Of a DNA stretch of 64,000 nucleotides, positions 20,206 through 27,532 are shown piece by piece. This DNA is from Effrenium voratum. Taxonomy: Eukaryota; Sar; Dinophyceae; Suessiales; Symbiodiniaceae. The notes below the pieces were generated by a model. The model had not been told where the DNA came from. It did no database searches and saw only the letters and a list, made by a program, of their open reading frames with translations. How positions within the stretch are numbered: the first letter of the stretch is position 1; every line of letters begins with the position of its first letter. Both the position numbers and the translations under genes were made by a program. The DNA lies in the NCBI GenBank assembly GCA_963377175.1, contig CAUJNA010003244.1:591228-655227 (forward strand), given 5' to 3'.

Positions 20206-20338
20206 ATATTAATTAGAAAATATTATATTGATATTTTTGTGAAAAATGTTATTAATAATAATATTTTATTGTTAATAATATTTTTGTGAAACATATTATT
20301 AATCTATATCAATATATTTTAAGTAAATATTAACTTTT
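20206..20338. repeat. AT-rich imperfect repeats in the capsid block, copy 1
   Basis: Two imperfect copies of a motif of about 33 bp with inverted ends (TTAATAATATTTTTGTGAAA followed by a run ending ATTATTAAT). It lies between two minus-strand genes. The same array is at 22728-22842 upstream of the second copy of the 322/326-aa gene, so it may act as its promoter. Confidence 0.6.
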
Positions 20339-20346
20339 TTGTATCT

Positions 20347-20577
20347 TCACATCATTCTATCCAGCTCATTTACATAGTTTGCTCTCTTGTTTCCTTCGTC
20401 AATCTTTTTCCTTAATGCTACTGATGCTTCTTGTGAATTTCTTAGTTTCATTTGTTCATGTAGGTGTTTTAGATATTCTGTATCTTTTAGATCAAATGGA
20501 CTATATTTAATTTGTGAGGATTGTAAAAATACTTTACCTTTATTTTTTAAATTATTTCGTTTGTGAAATTTATACAT
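20347..20577 (-). pseudogene. Unknown small protein, copy 1, C-terminally truncated
   Basis: Reads MYKFHKRNNLKNKGKVFLQS and ends after NELDRMM. The matching gene at 22843-23160 continues for 29 more residues. About 59 bp present there are missing here, removing the C-terminus and ending the frame. Basic N-terminus, helical middle. It is located just downstream of the capsid gene. No family is recognised. Confidence 0.6.
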
Positions 20578-20602
20578 TATATATTTATCATAGATTTTAA
20601 TT

Positions 20603-21400
20603 TTAATCGTAGAGCAGACTTCCGGATTCGCGCAATTCTAACACACTTTCTGAGATCATATGCACAAACACCTCGCGGACATCTTCATCAGTTGTTAGTG
20701 CTCTATTACTTCCTTTCAGTTTGAATACCAACAGACCTCCCATTTTAGTATTCTGTCCAGTAAAATTAGTGTCTGCCATTTTCTCAAATGATATCCCAAT
20801 AACGAACTTGTCTTCTCTGTAGCGTTTATATGAAATGCTAAAGGCGTCTTGATCAGGGTTCAAATAGTGTAATGTTCTTCGGAGGTAGTAGGCACTCTCG
20901 GCGAGGCTCTGGCATTCAAATTCTGGATATTTCTTGTTGTTGATGTGTAATTGCCACGTTAAATTTAAATCTGAATTTTGAAAGCCCTTTCCTTGGTATG
21001 TCGCGCGATCAGCTCCATCTGGATCAGGACCATCAAAAATACGAGAATTAATCATAGGATTGTAAAAATAATTCCATCGTTTGTAAATGTAGTTGTCTTG
21101 TCTGTAATAATCAGTATTTTGTGGATCAGTTCCTGCTCTTGGCGCACGATACAATGTAATGAAACAACCATTCAATTTAGAAGCGGATTTAACAATATTC
21201 ATATTAATTTCATTTCCTGCCGCGTTGAATGATTGTGTCATAGTGTGATACATTGGAAAAACTAATTTCAAACTTTGACCCTCTAACAAATGTTTCACTA
21301 TGTTATTATTGACCGTATTGTCTAATTGAATTACCTCGGCTCTTATAATTACGTTATTCAATTCCCACTGCGTTGAAGTATCGCCGGTTGTGAAATAGTA
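20603..21400 (-). CDS. Major capsid protein, copy 1, partial (C-terminal half)
   Basis: About 265 codons up to the assembly gap, in the frame matching the last half of the capsid gene at 23186-24790, with about 97-98% nucleotide identity by eye. It contains the second jelly-roll part (NNVIIRAEVIQLDNTVNNNI, LRRTLHYLNPDQDAFSISYK, and the end ELRESGSLLYD). The N-terminal half is either in the gap or absent. There is no internal start of its own, so it is coding only if it continues into unsequenced DNA. Confidence 0.8.
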   Translation of the reverse strand, partial: YYFTTGDTSTQWELNNVIIRAEVIQLDNTVNNNIVKHLLEGQSLKLVFPMYHTMTQSFNAAGNEINMNIVKSASKLNGCFITLYRAPRAGTDPQNTDYYRQDNYIYKRWNYFYNPMINSRIFDGPDPDGADRATYQGKGFQNSDLNLTWQLHINNKKYPEFECQSLAESAYYLRRTLHYLNPDQDAFSISYKRYREDKFVIGISFEKMADTNFTGQNTKMGGLLVFKLKGSNRALTTDEDVREVFVHMISESVLELRESGSLLYD

Positions 21401-21500
21401 NNNNNNNNNNNNNNNNNNNNNNNNNNNNNNNNNNNNNNNNNNNNNNNNNNNNNNNNNNNNNNNNNNNNNNNNNNNNNNNNNNNNNNNNNNNNNNNNNNNN
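21401..21500. other. Assembly gap (100 N)
   Basis: Exactly 100 unknown bases, a conventional scaffold-gap length. The sequences on its two sides repeat each other (18991-21400 versus 21501-23983), so the gap may join two overlapping haplotype contigs or lie inside a tandem duplication. Confidence 1.
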
Positions 21501-21723
21501 ACTTTTCGTCAGTCTCTCTGGTTTCTGTTGCAATTGTATCTGTATTGGTTGCAATGTCAATAAATTCTCTCGGTATGCCTTTTTTCATCATTTTCGGTGG
21601 TTGTATTGTTGTTGGTGTGTTTGGTTTTGTTAGGTTATGTATTGAAAAACTGTCGTCGTGATCATAATTATCATTGAACTTCTGCTTCTTTCTTTTCAGT
21701 ATATTTTTAGTTAATATTATCAT
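21501..21723 (-). CDS. Unknown structural-block protein, copy 2, partial (N-terminal part)
   Basis: Starts MIILTKNILKRKKQKFNDNY with a basic N-terminus, continues through an Asp-rich stretch and reaches GIPREFIDIATNTDTIATET before entering the gap. It is in one open frame where copy 1 has lost two bases, which identifies this as the intact form of the gene. Confidence 0.7.
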
Positions 21724-21739
21724 TATAAATATTTATATA

Positions 21740-22720
21740 TTATTTCTTTCCTTTACCATTAAAACTGGCCTTGAGTTCTTCTATTCTACCTTTGCCTAAA
21801 TTTACTATCCACCCGCCATTATCAATAGTATCTAAAATCATATCTACTAAATATTCTTTGTATGTTCTCGCCTTGCCTCTGGCTTTGTGTTTCAATTCTT
21901 CTTGTATTTCGCTTTCTTCTGGCACTTGAATTCCTCTTAAATAAAATTGAAATTTAATATCATTTACTGTTAAATTAGGGTTGTCTTTCCAGTAAGCGGG
22001 ACTAATAGTATTATCTATTGTTGTTTTAAATAATGGCGTCATTGGCAATGGTGGTGGTTGTTGGGCTGCTGAACTTGATGCTCCTGTTGCTTGATATTCT
22101 ACTTGGGCATCATCTCCGCCTGAAATTGGCGAACCTTCGTATTCTAATACTGGGAGATTATCTGGTACTGTTCTTGTTGTTGCCGATGGTGCTGATTGTC
22201 TATTGCCTAGCATTCTTTGAAAAATTGTTCCGCCCATATCTCTTAAATTTGATGCCATTGCTTGACTCACTTCATTTACTCTTTCTTTCGTTGCTGTTGC
22301 TAGTTCTTGCAGTCTTGTATCTACCATCCCTTCGTGTTGCCTTGCTGTTTGTTGTGGTGTTGAAAAATCATATTCATCTTCTATTGCTTCTGCGTTTCTG
22401 GTTAATGGTGTGTCAGCATTCATCCTATGCACTGCATAATTGTGCCCGTTTCTGCGCGCTTCCTGTTTCATCATTATCTCTCTCATCTGCCTGTCTAATA
22501 TTCTCATTTGTTGGTCTTTCAATAATTCTAAGTGGTCGCTTCCATCAAAAAAACTTCCTTGAGGACTTGCTTTGAAGAATGTAGCATCTCGGTTAGGTAG
22601 TTTTCCTGTTATTAAATCATTTTCGCCTATTAAATTAGCGATTTCTTCATAAGTAGGTCGTCGTTTCAATCCAAATTTTGCATATGGATTTATTAATTCT
22701 AAACTTGCTGTAGTTGCCAT
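21740..22720 (-). CDS. Unknown virion-block protein (326 aa), copy 2
   Basis: Same protein as 19228-20196, with four extra residues in the linker (AAQQPPPLP) and a few substitutions. Starts MATTASLELINPYAKFGLKR. The helical Gln/Arg-rich middle, Pro/Ser linker and conserved C-terminal 80 residues are all present. Downstream of the capsid gene and the 105-aa gene on the same strand. Abundance and position suggest a virion component or scaffold. No family is recognised. Confidence 0.7.
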   Translation of the reverse strand: MATTASLELINPYAKFGLKRRPTYEEIANLIGENDLITGKLPNRDATFFKASPQGSFFDGSDHLELLKDQQMRILDRQMREIMMKQEARRNGHNYAVHRMNADTPLTRNAEAIEDEYDFSTPQQTARQHEGMVDTRLQELATATKERVNEVSQAMASNLRDMGGTIFQRMLGNRQSAPSATTRTVPDNLPVLEYEGSPISGGDDAQVEYQATGASSSAAQQPPPLPMTPLFKTTIDNTISPAYWKDNPNLTVNDIKFQFYLRGIQVPEESEIQEELKHKARGKARTYKEYLVDMILDTIDNGGWIVNLGKGRIEELKASFNGKGKK

Positions 22721-22727
22721 ATTGATA

Positions 22728-22842
22728 TAATATTAATTAGAAAATATTGTTAATAATATTTTTGCGAAACATATTATTAATAATAAGATGTTATTGTTAA
22801 TAATATTTTTGTGAAAGATACTATTAATCTATATCAATATAT
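22728..22842. repeat. AT-rich imperfect repeats in the capsid block, copy 2
   Basis: Counterpart of 20206-20338: two repeats containing TTAATAATATTTTTG(C/T)GAAA followed by an inverted ATTATTAAT end, then a shared CTATATCAATATATTTAAGT. Candidate promoter for the downstream 326-aa gene. Confidence 0.55.
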
Positions 22843-23160
22843 TTAAGTAAATATTAACTTTTTTGTATCTTCATACCATTTATTTAAATGTTCTTTTGTT
22901 GCGTGTGGTAAGTTAGGACGATATAATTCGCCCATCATTCTATCCAGCTCATTTACATAGTTTGCTCTCTTGTTTCCTTCGTCAATCTTTTTCCTTAAGG
23001 CTACTGATGCTTCTTGTGAATTTCTTAATTTCATTTGTTCATGTAGGTGTTCTAAATATTTTGTATCTTTTAGATCAAACGGACTATATTTAATTTGTGA
23101 GGATTGTAAAAATACTCTACCTTTATTTTTTAAATTATTTCGTTTGTGAAATTTATACAT
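22843..23160 (-). CDS. Unknown small protein next to capsid gene (105 aa)
   Basis: Starts MYKFHKRNNLKNKGRVFLQS, with a helical, charged middle (LEHLHEQMKLRNSQEASVAL) and a C-terminal NKWYEDTKKLIFT. It is preceded by TATATAATG only a few bases from the capsid stop, so it is probably expressed from its own short leader. The copy at 20347 lacks its C-terminal 29 residues. No family is recognised. Confidence 0.6.
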   Translation of the reverse strand: MYKFHKRNNLKNKGRVFLQSSQIKYSPFDLKDTKYLEHLHEQMKLRNSQEASVALRKKIDEGNKRANYVNELDRMMGELYRPNLPHATKEHLNKWYEDTKKLIFT

Positions 23161-23185
23161 TATATATTTATCATAGATTTTAATT

Positions 23186-24790
23186 TTAGTCGTAGAGCAG
23201 ACTTCCGGATTCGCGCAATTCTAACACACTTTCTGAGATCATATGCACAAACACCTCGCGGACATCTTCATCAGTTGTTAGTGCTCTATTACTTCCTTTC
23301 AGTTTGAATACTAACAGACCTCCCATTTTAGTATTCTGTCCAGTAAAATTAGTGTCTGCCATTTTCTCAAATGAAATCCCAATAACGAACTTGTCTTCTC
23401 TGTAGCGTTTATATGAAATGCTAAAGGCGTCTTGATCAGGGTTCAAATAGTGTAATGTTCTTCGGAGGTAGTAGGCACTCTCGGCGAGGCTCTGGCATTC
23501 AAATTCTGGATATTTCTTGTTGTTGATTTGTAATTGCCACGTTAAGTTTAAATCTGAATTTTGAAAGCCCTTTCCTTGGTATGTCGCGCGATCAGCTCCA
23601 TCTGGATCAGGACCATCAAAAATACGAGAATTAATCATAGGATTGTAAAAATAATTCCATCGCTTGTAAATGTAGTTGTCTTGTCTGTAATAATCAGTAT
23701 TTTGTGGATCAGTTCCTGCTCTTGGTGAGCGATATAGTGTAATGAAACAACCATTCAATTTAGAAGCGGATTTAACAATATTCATATTAATTTCATTTCC
23801 TCCCGCGTTGAATGATTGTGTCATAGTGTGATACATAGGAAATACTAATTTCAAACTTTGACCCTCTAACAAATGTTTCACTATATTATTGTTGACCGTA
23901 TTGTCCAATTGAATTACCTCGGCTCTAATGATTACGTTATTTAATTCCCACTGTGTTGAAGTATCGCCGGTTGTGAAATAGTAGCCGTATTTGTCAGTAT
24001 ATTTGTTGTCGATTAAATTTCCATCTGCACCACGGGTAGCAAATGGTGTAATTACTGGTACGTGCTCATCCGATACAACTGTAAATTCTAATTCAAGTGG
24101 CGCATAACGAAGCGGTAAATAATAATTGCTTTCTAACAGTCCACATACCGGTTTATGTCCTAATCTCATATAACCATTTACACCTCCGGGAATACCTGCT
24201 ACTGAATGGCGAGTGTATCTTGAAGTTAAATCGCCCCAATTATTATGGTCTCCTGATTTAAATGTTGCCTCGGTTGGTGCCGTTCCGGTAGTTCCTCGTT
24301 CATTATTAACATCAATGAATTCTGCTAACCCAGTAGCATAAGTATGTCGCCAGTCATCGTCCCAACGAGGATTAGCCCCACCTTCTAAATCGTCCATATC
24401 TCTGGCATCTTGACTTTTAAAGGAATTATACAATTCACAGTGCCTATTGTATTCAATAATATCCTGAACTTGTTGTCCGCCTACAGTGCATCTATAACGA
24501 CTGAAGAAGGATGACACATTACCTAACGGGCGTAAAAAATGACTTCGTGTTCCGTCTGTGTTTTGAAGATTGGCAAATAAACGAATAGAAGATAAATCAA
24601 TATATGTGTTGTCTTCACCTGTTATATGAAATCTAATATTTTTGTTTCCTGAATTTGGATTATAAACATTACTACCCGATGGAAAATAATTAACGTGTCG
24701 TCGGTCTGTGATGTATTGTGCTGTTTCTGGAAGTCCAAAATTTAGCGAGTTAATCATTGTAGTTTCTGATTCGGCGATTATATTATCCAT
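23186..24790 (-). CDS. Major capsid protein (double jelly-roll)
   Basis: 534 aa, intact, and the best copy in the window. It has the features of Polinton/PLV major capsid proteins: an N-terminal segment leading to NIRFHITGEDNTYIDLSSIR, FFSRYRCTVGGQQVQDIIEY in the first beta-barrel, a long loop region with GYMRLGHKPVCGLLESNYYL, LPLRYAPLELEFTVV, then the second barrel (NNVIIRAEVIQLDN, LNLTWQLQINNKKYPEF) and a conserved-looking tail. It forms the icosahedral shell with pseudo-hexameric trimers. ATG at 24790 is preceded by TATATAAG about ten bases upstream. The assignment to the double-jelly-roll fold rests on overall pattern, length and genomic company (ATPase, minor capsid protein). Confidence 0.85.
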   Translation of the reverse strand: MDNIIAESETTMINSLNFGLPETAQYITDRRHVNYFPSGSNVYNPNSGNKNIRFHITGEDNTYIDLSSIRLFANLQNTDGTRSHFLRPLGNVSSFFSRYRCTVGGQQVQDIIEYNRHCELYNSFKSQDARDMDDLEGGANPRWDDDWRHTYATGLAEFIDVNNERGTTGTAPTEATFKSGDHNNWGDLTSRYTRHSVAGIPGGVNGYMRLGHKPVCGLLESNYYLPLRYAPLELEFTVVSDEHVPVITPFATRGADGNLIDNKYTDKYGYYFTTGDTSTQWELNNVIIRAEVIQLDNTVNNNIVKHLLEGQSLKLVFPMYHTMTQSFNAGGNEINMNIVKSASKLNGCFITLYRSPRAGTDPQNTDYYRQDNYIYKRWNYFYNPMINSRIFDGPDPDGADRATYQGKGFQNSDLNLTWQLQINNKKYPEFECQSLAESAYYLRRTLHYLNPDQDAFSISYKRYREDKFVIGISFEKMADTNFTGQNTKMGGLLVFKLKGSNRALTTDEDVREVFVHMISESVLELRESGSLLYD

Positions 24791-24815
24791 TACTTATATA
24801 TGATAAACTTAGATT

Positions 24816-25037
24816 TTATTTTTTTATTTTTATATTTTTCTTATGTGGAAGCATTGTAGTAGAATTATTTGAAGTTGTATTTTTTATAGTATTTATTAAA
24901 TAATTGTTTTTTGTATCAACTATATCTTTTATAGTATCATAATCTAAATTCTTATATTGTTTATCGTATTTTGACGGTTCTTTTGTCAGTTTCTTCTCTA
25001 ATGGAATTTTGTTTTGTTTGTCTTTATTTCTATACAT
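24816..25037 (-). CDS. Unknown small basic protein (73 aa)
   Basis: Starts MYRNKDKQNKIPLEKKL. The frame also stays open upstream to 25100, overlapping the end of the lipase, but the ATG at 25037 follows an AT-rich leader and is preferred. It is Lys/Asn-rich, ending KKNIKIKK. Position between the lipase and capsid genes suggests a minor virion or DNA-binding protein. No family is recognised. Confidence 0.5.
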   Translation of the reverse strand: MYRNKDKQNKIPLEKKLTKEPSKYDKQYKNLDYDTIKDIVDTKNNYLINTIKNTTSNNSTTMLPHKKNIKIKK

Positions 25038-25100
25038 TATTATTAATATTATTGATATTTTATTGTTCTGGTGTTGAATTAGGATTGAAACGCGAGGCAT

Positions 25101-25880
25101 TTAACCCGAATTATCATTCGGGTTGAACCCATTAGAAATATCAGTAGTAGGATTAATTTCAGTCATACCTTGTCCTGTCCAATTATTGAAACTGTGTTTA
25201 TCTAATAAATTATTGCTTTCTATTTCTCCAGTTATTGCCGCGTCATCAAACATTGCTATAGGATCTCCGCGATTTCTAAATCGTAAGTATCGCGGGTTTT
25301 TCTGTTGATTACTTCCTGATACAAAAGGTGATGAATAAACAGTAGTAGCATATTTGTTTCCGTGTCTATTGTTAATTTCTTGAACAACGGATGAGCCGAG
25401 GGAATGTCCAACGAGTCTATCGACATCTGGAGTTTTCCTTAATTCTTCCATTGCGTCTTTATATCTTTCGCTTAATTGAACATTATGAGTAGGAATAAAA
25501 AACAAATCTGCAATTACATCATTGACTTTGTGATTTAGTCCCGTTTTAGCACCAGTACCACCAATATATAAAGTGTTGCCTATTCTTGTTATTCCATGTA
25601 TATTTGAATACGCGGCGTCTAACCCTTTAACATCATCAATTTTATTTTTATTTTGAACATTAATTTCTTCAGCATATCGTGTTTTATGTTTCATTATTTG
25701 CTTATCAAAATGTTTATTGAAACCTCCTATTTTGTCTTCCAATTTCTTTTTATGGTTAAAAAATACATCTTCTATTAAATCCTTACCTGCAGTATAAGCT
25801 TTATCACTTGCTACGCCTGCCATCATTTGCGTAGGCGATCTGCCTTCAATAGCACCTAATAATAATTGTCTTCCTATCAT
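25101..25880 (-). CDS. Class 3 lipase-like protein
   Basis: 259 aa. RLVGHSLGSSVVQEINN (about 155-171) contains the GxSxG nucleophile elbow (GHSLG) of class 3 lipases. Upstream YIGGTGAKTGLNHKVNDVIAD resembles the conserved strand and substrate loop. Downstream RFRNRGDPIAMFDD supplies a likely catalytic Asp, and DKHSFNNW a possible His. The first 80 residues are helical and Lys-rich, with no clear signal peptide. A virion-associated lipase could help membrane passage at entry or exit. Lipases of this class have been noted in some virophages and Polinton-like viruses. It sits head-to-head with the minor capsid gene. Confidence 0.75.
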   Translation of the reverse strand: MIGRQLLLGAIEGRSPTQMMAGVASDKAYTAGKDLIEDVFFNHKKKLEDKIGGFNKHFDKQIMKHKTRYAEEINVQNKNKIDDVKGLDAAYSNIHGITRIGNTLYIGGTGAKTGLNHKVNDVIADLFFIPTHNVQLSERYKDAMEELRKTPDVDRLVGHSLGSSVVQEINNRHGNKYATTVYSSPFVSGSNQQKNPRYLRFRNRGDPIAMFDDAAITGEIESNNLLDKHSFNNWTGQGMTEINPTTDISNGFNPNDNSG

Positions 25881-25922
25881 ATAATAATAATTATATAATA
25901 ATTTCTATTGTATATTATATTT
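25881..25922. promoter_or_regulatory. Divergent promoter region, lipase / minor capsid
   Basis: 42 bp of almost pure A/T between the lipase start (minus) and the minor capsid start (plus), with TATATAAT and TATATTATATTT runs. Both genes must start transcription within or very close to it. Inferred from position. Confidence 0.4.
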
Positions 25923-26777
25923 ATGAGTGACAGATTAACATATAAAAAAATCTATGTTGATAGTGCCTACAGATTACAAGAAAGTAATTCTACCAGCGAT
26001 TTTATTATAGAACTTGACCAAAACTTTGAAATTCCACCAAGAACAAAAATGTTCGTGACCGAGTGTTCATTCAGCACTCCGTTTTATACAACAGAGAAAG
26101 GGTTTTACGAACGCTTCTATATTATGTTGTATAATAGTTCCAATGTCTTATTGAGAAGCACTGCCGTTGATGTATCCGGCGAAATTTATTATGCTAATCA
26201 ATTATCGTACAAAATACAAACGGAATTAAACACGGCATTTAATGATATTGTGCCTGACTTATTCTTAACAGTATATGGACAAAGCGAACGCAAAATGGAA
26301 CTTAAATTAAATGACCCCCTAACTTACAAAATCAAAATACCTACAGATGAAGAATTAGAAACTTATGTAAATGGCGAATGGAACAGAGGACAGTTTGAAT
26401 ATGACAATTTAAGACCAAAATCTATTAATTATTTATTAAGTAATTATATTGCCTATGATCCTGCGTCATCTTGGTTAAGTGGATACTTTAATTTAGTTCC
26501 TTTTCAGAATGTATATATTAACTCACCTCAACTAAGCGACTACAAATATTCAGCACCTAATAATTTTAGTAGTTCGGTAATTAAAAAAGTTCAAATTAAT
26601 CAACAACTTGGTGGTGTTATTAGCGACTACACCTCACCTATATATGCAGATTTTATTGATGTAGGTGGTAAAAATATTAAGCGACTACACTTTAAAATTA
26701 CAACTTCAAGAAACGAAGTTATTGATTTTCACGGCGTACCCATACAGTTTAGTCTTTTATTTCAATTAGATAACTAA
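25923..26777 (+). CDS. Minor capsid (penton) protein
   Basis: 284 aa from ATG 25923; the frame extends five codons further but without an ATG. The N-terminus YKKIYVDSAYRLQESNSTSD leads to FIIELDQNFEIPPRTKMFVT, typical of Polinton-type penton proteins (KxIYVDSxxR, S-SDF, V-T-C-S). The C-terminal VIDFHGVPIQFSLLFQLDN is also typical. It is expected to be a single jelly-roll forming the five-fold vertices beside the major capsid protein. It lies head-to-head with the lipase gene, separated by 42 bp. Confidence 0.85.
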   Translation: MSDRLTYKKIYVDSAYRLQESNSTSDFIIELDQNFEIPPRTKMFVTECSFSTPFYTTEKGFYERFYIMLYNSSNVLLRSTAVDVSGEIYYANQLSYKIQTELNTAFNDIVPDLFLTVYGQSERKMELKLNDPLTYKIKIPTDEELETYVNGEWNRGQFEYDNLRPKSINYLLSNYIAYDPASSWLSGYFNLVPFQNVYINSPQLSDYKYSAPNNFSSSVIKKVQINQQLGGVISDYTSPIYADFIDVGGKNIKRLHFKITTSRNEVIDFHGVPIQFSLLFQLDN

Positions 26778-26933
26778 ATAAACCCCTAAAAATTAATATT
26801 GATAATATTAAAAATATCAAATTAATAATATTAAACATATCAAATTAATAATATTAAATTATTAATATTTCTCATTTTGTCCATATAGACAAAATATATA
26901 AAACATATAGACAAAATATATAATATATTATAT
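26778..26933. repeat. AT-rich tandem repeats before the 187-aa gene
   Basis: Three related copies of a roughly 22-bp unit (ATATCAAATTAATAATATTA) are followed by three copies of a unit of about 18 bp (CATATAGACAAAATATATA), ending directly at the ATG of 26934. A promoter or regulatory array is likely. Confidence 0.6.
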
Positions 26934-27497
26934 ATGTCAGAAGTCGAACCTGAAATTACTAATACAATTGAAGCAGACGCACCAGTAAATGAATTACCAC
27001 CAATTGAAGAAGAAGAAGCACCAAAGGCAGAACCAACAATAGAACCAACACAAGAAATAAAACCTGTAGAACCTCTTATAAACAACTCAAAAACTCAAGC
27101 ACGCAATGAAAAGAAAATAACCTGTCCAAAATGTGCCAAAACTTTAACATTAAAATCTTACAGATACAGTCATGAACGCAATTGCCAAGGACCATTAGAA
27201 ACTAAGCCTATAAAACCTAAACCAAAAGCAGTTCCGATAGCAAAACCCCAAAAGGTAGAATACAACGAAGTAGCGCACCGCGAAGAAGAGCAACGTATTC
27301 CGCAACAACAGCAACAAAATAATATAATAGCGAACACCCCACCCCCAAGAAGATCGCAACCGCAACCGCCTCCAAACCCGCTACAAAATATAGCGCAACA
27401 TTACCAATTATTGCAAAATGAATATTTAAGACAGAAGCAAGAAAAATATAATGCATTAAATAAGAATATATTTGGTTCAAGAGGAAAGAAAAGATAA
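26934..27497 (+). CDS. Acidic zinc-finger protein (187 aa)
   Basis: Residues 1-45 are acidic and Pro/Glu-rich. ITCPKCAKTLTLKSYRYSHE (about 62-81) followed by RNC forms a Cx2C-x12-Hx3C finger of a kind common in protist DNA viruses and Polinton-like viruses. Then follow a Pro/Lys spacer (KPIKPKPKAVPIAKP), a Gln/Pro-rich stretch, and a basic C-terminal helix (LLQNEYLRQKQEKYNALNKN). It may bind DNA and virion proteins. Between the minor capsid gene and the fibre gene. Exact function unknown. Confidence 0.65.
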   Translation: MSEVEPEITNTIEADAPVNELPPIEEEEAPKAEPTIEPTQEIKPVEPLINNSKTQARNEKKITCPKCAKTLTLKSYRYSHERNCQGPLETKPIKPKPKAVPIAKPQKVEYNEVAHREEEQRIPQQQQQNNIIANTPPPRRSQPQPPPNPLQNIAQHYQLLQNEYLRQKQEKYNALNKNIFGSRGKKR

Positions 27498-27532
27498 AAT
27501 ATAATTATTATATAACCTACTATATAATAATT

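Noticed and set aside
21354..21560. ORF running through the N gap
   Set aside because: It contains the 100 unknown bases, so the frame across it is meaningless.
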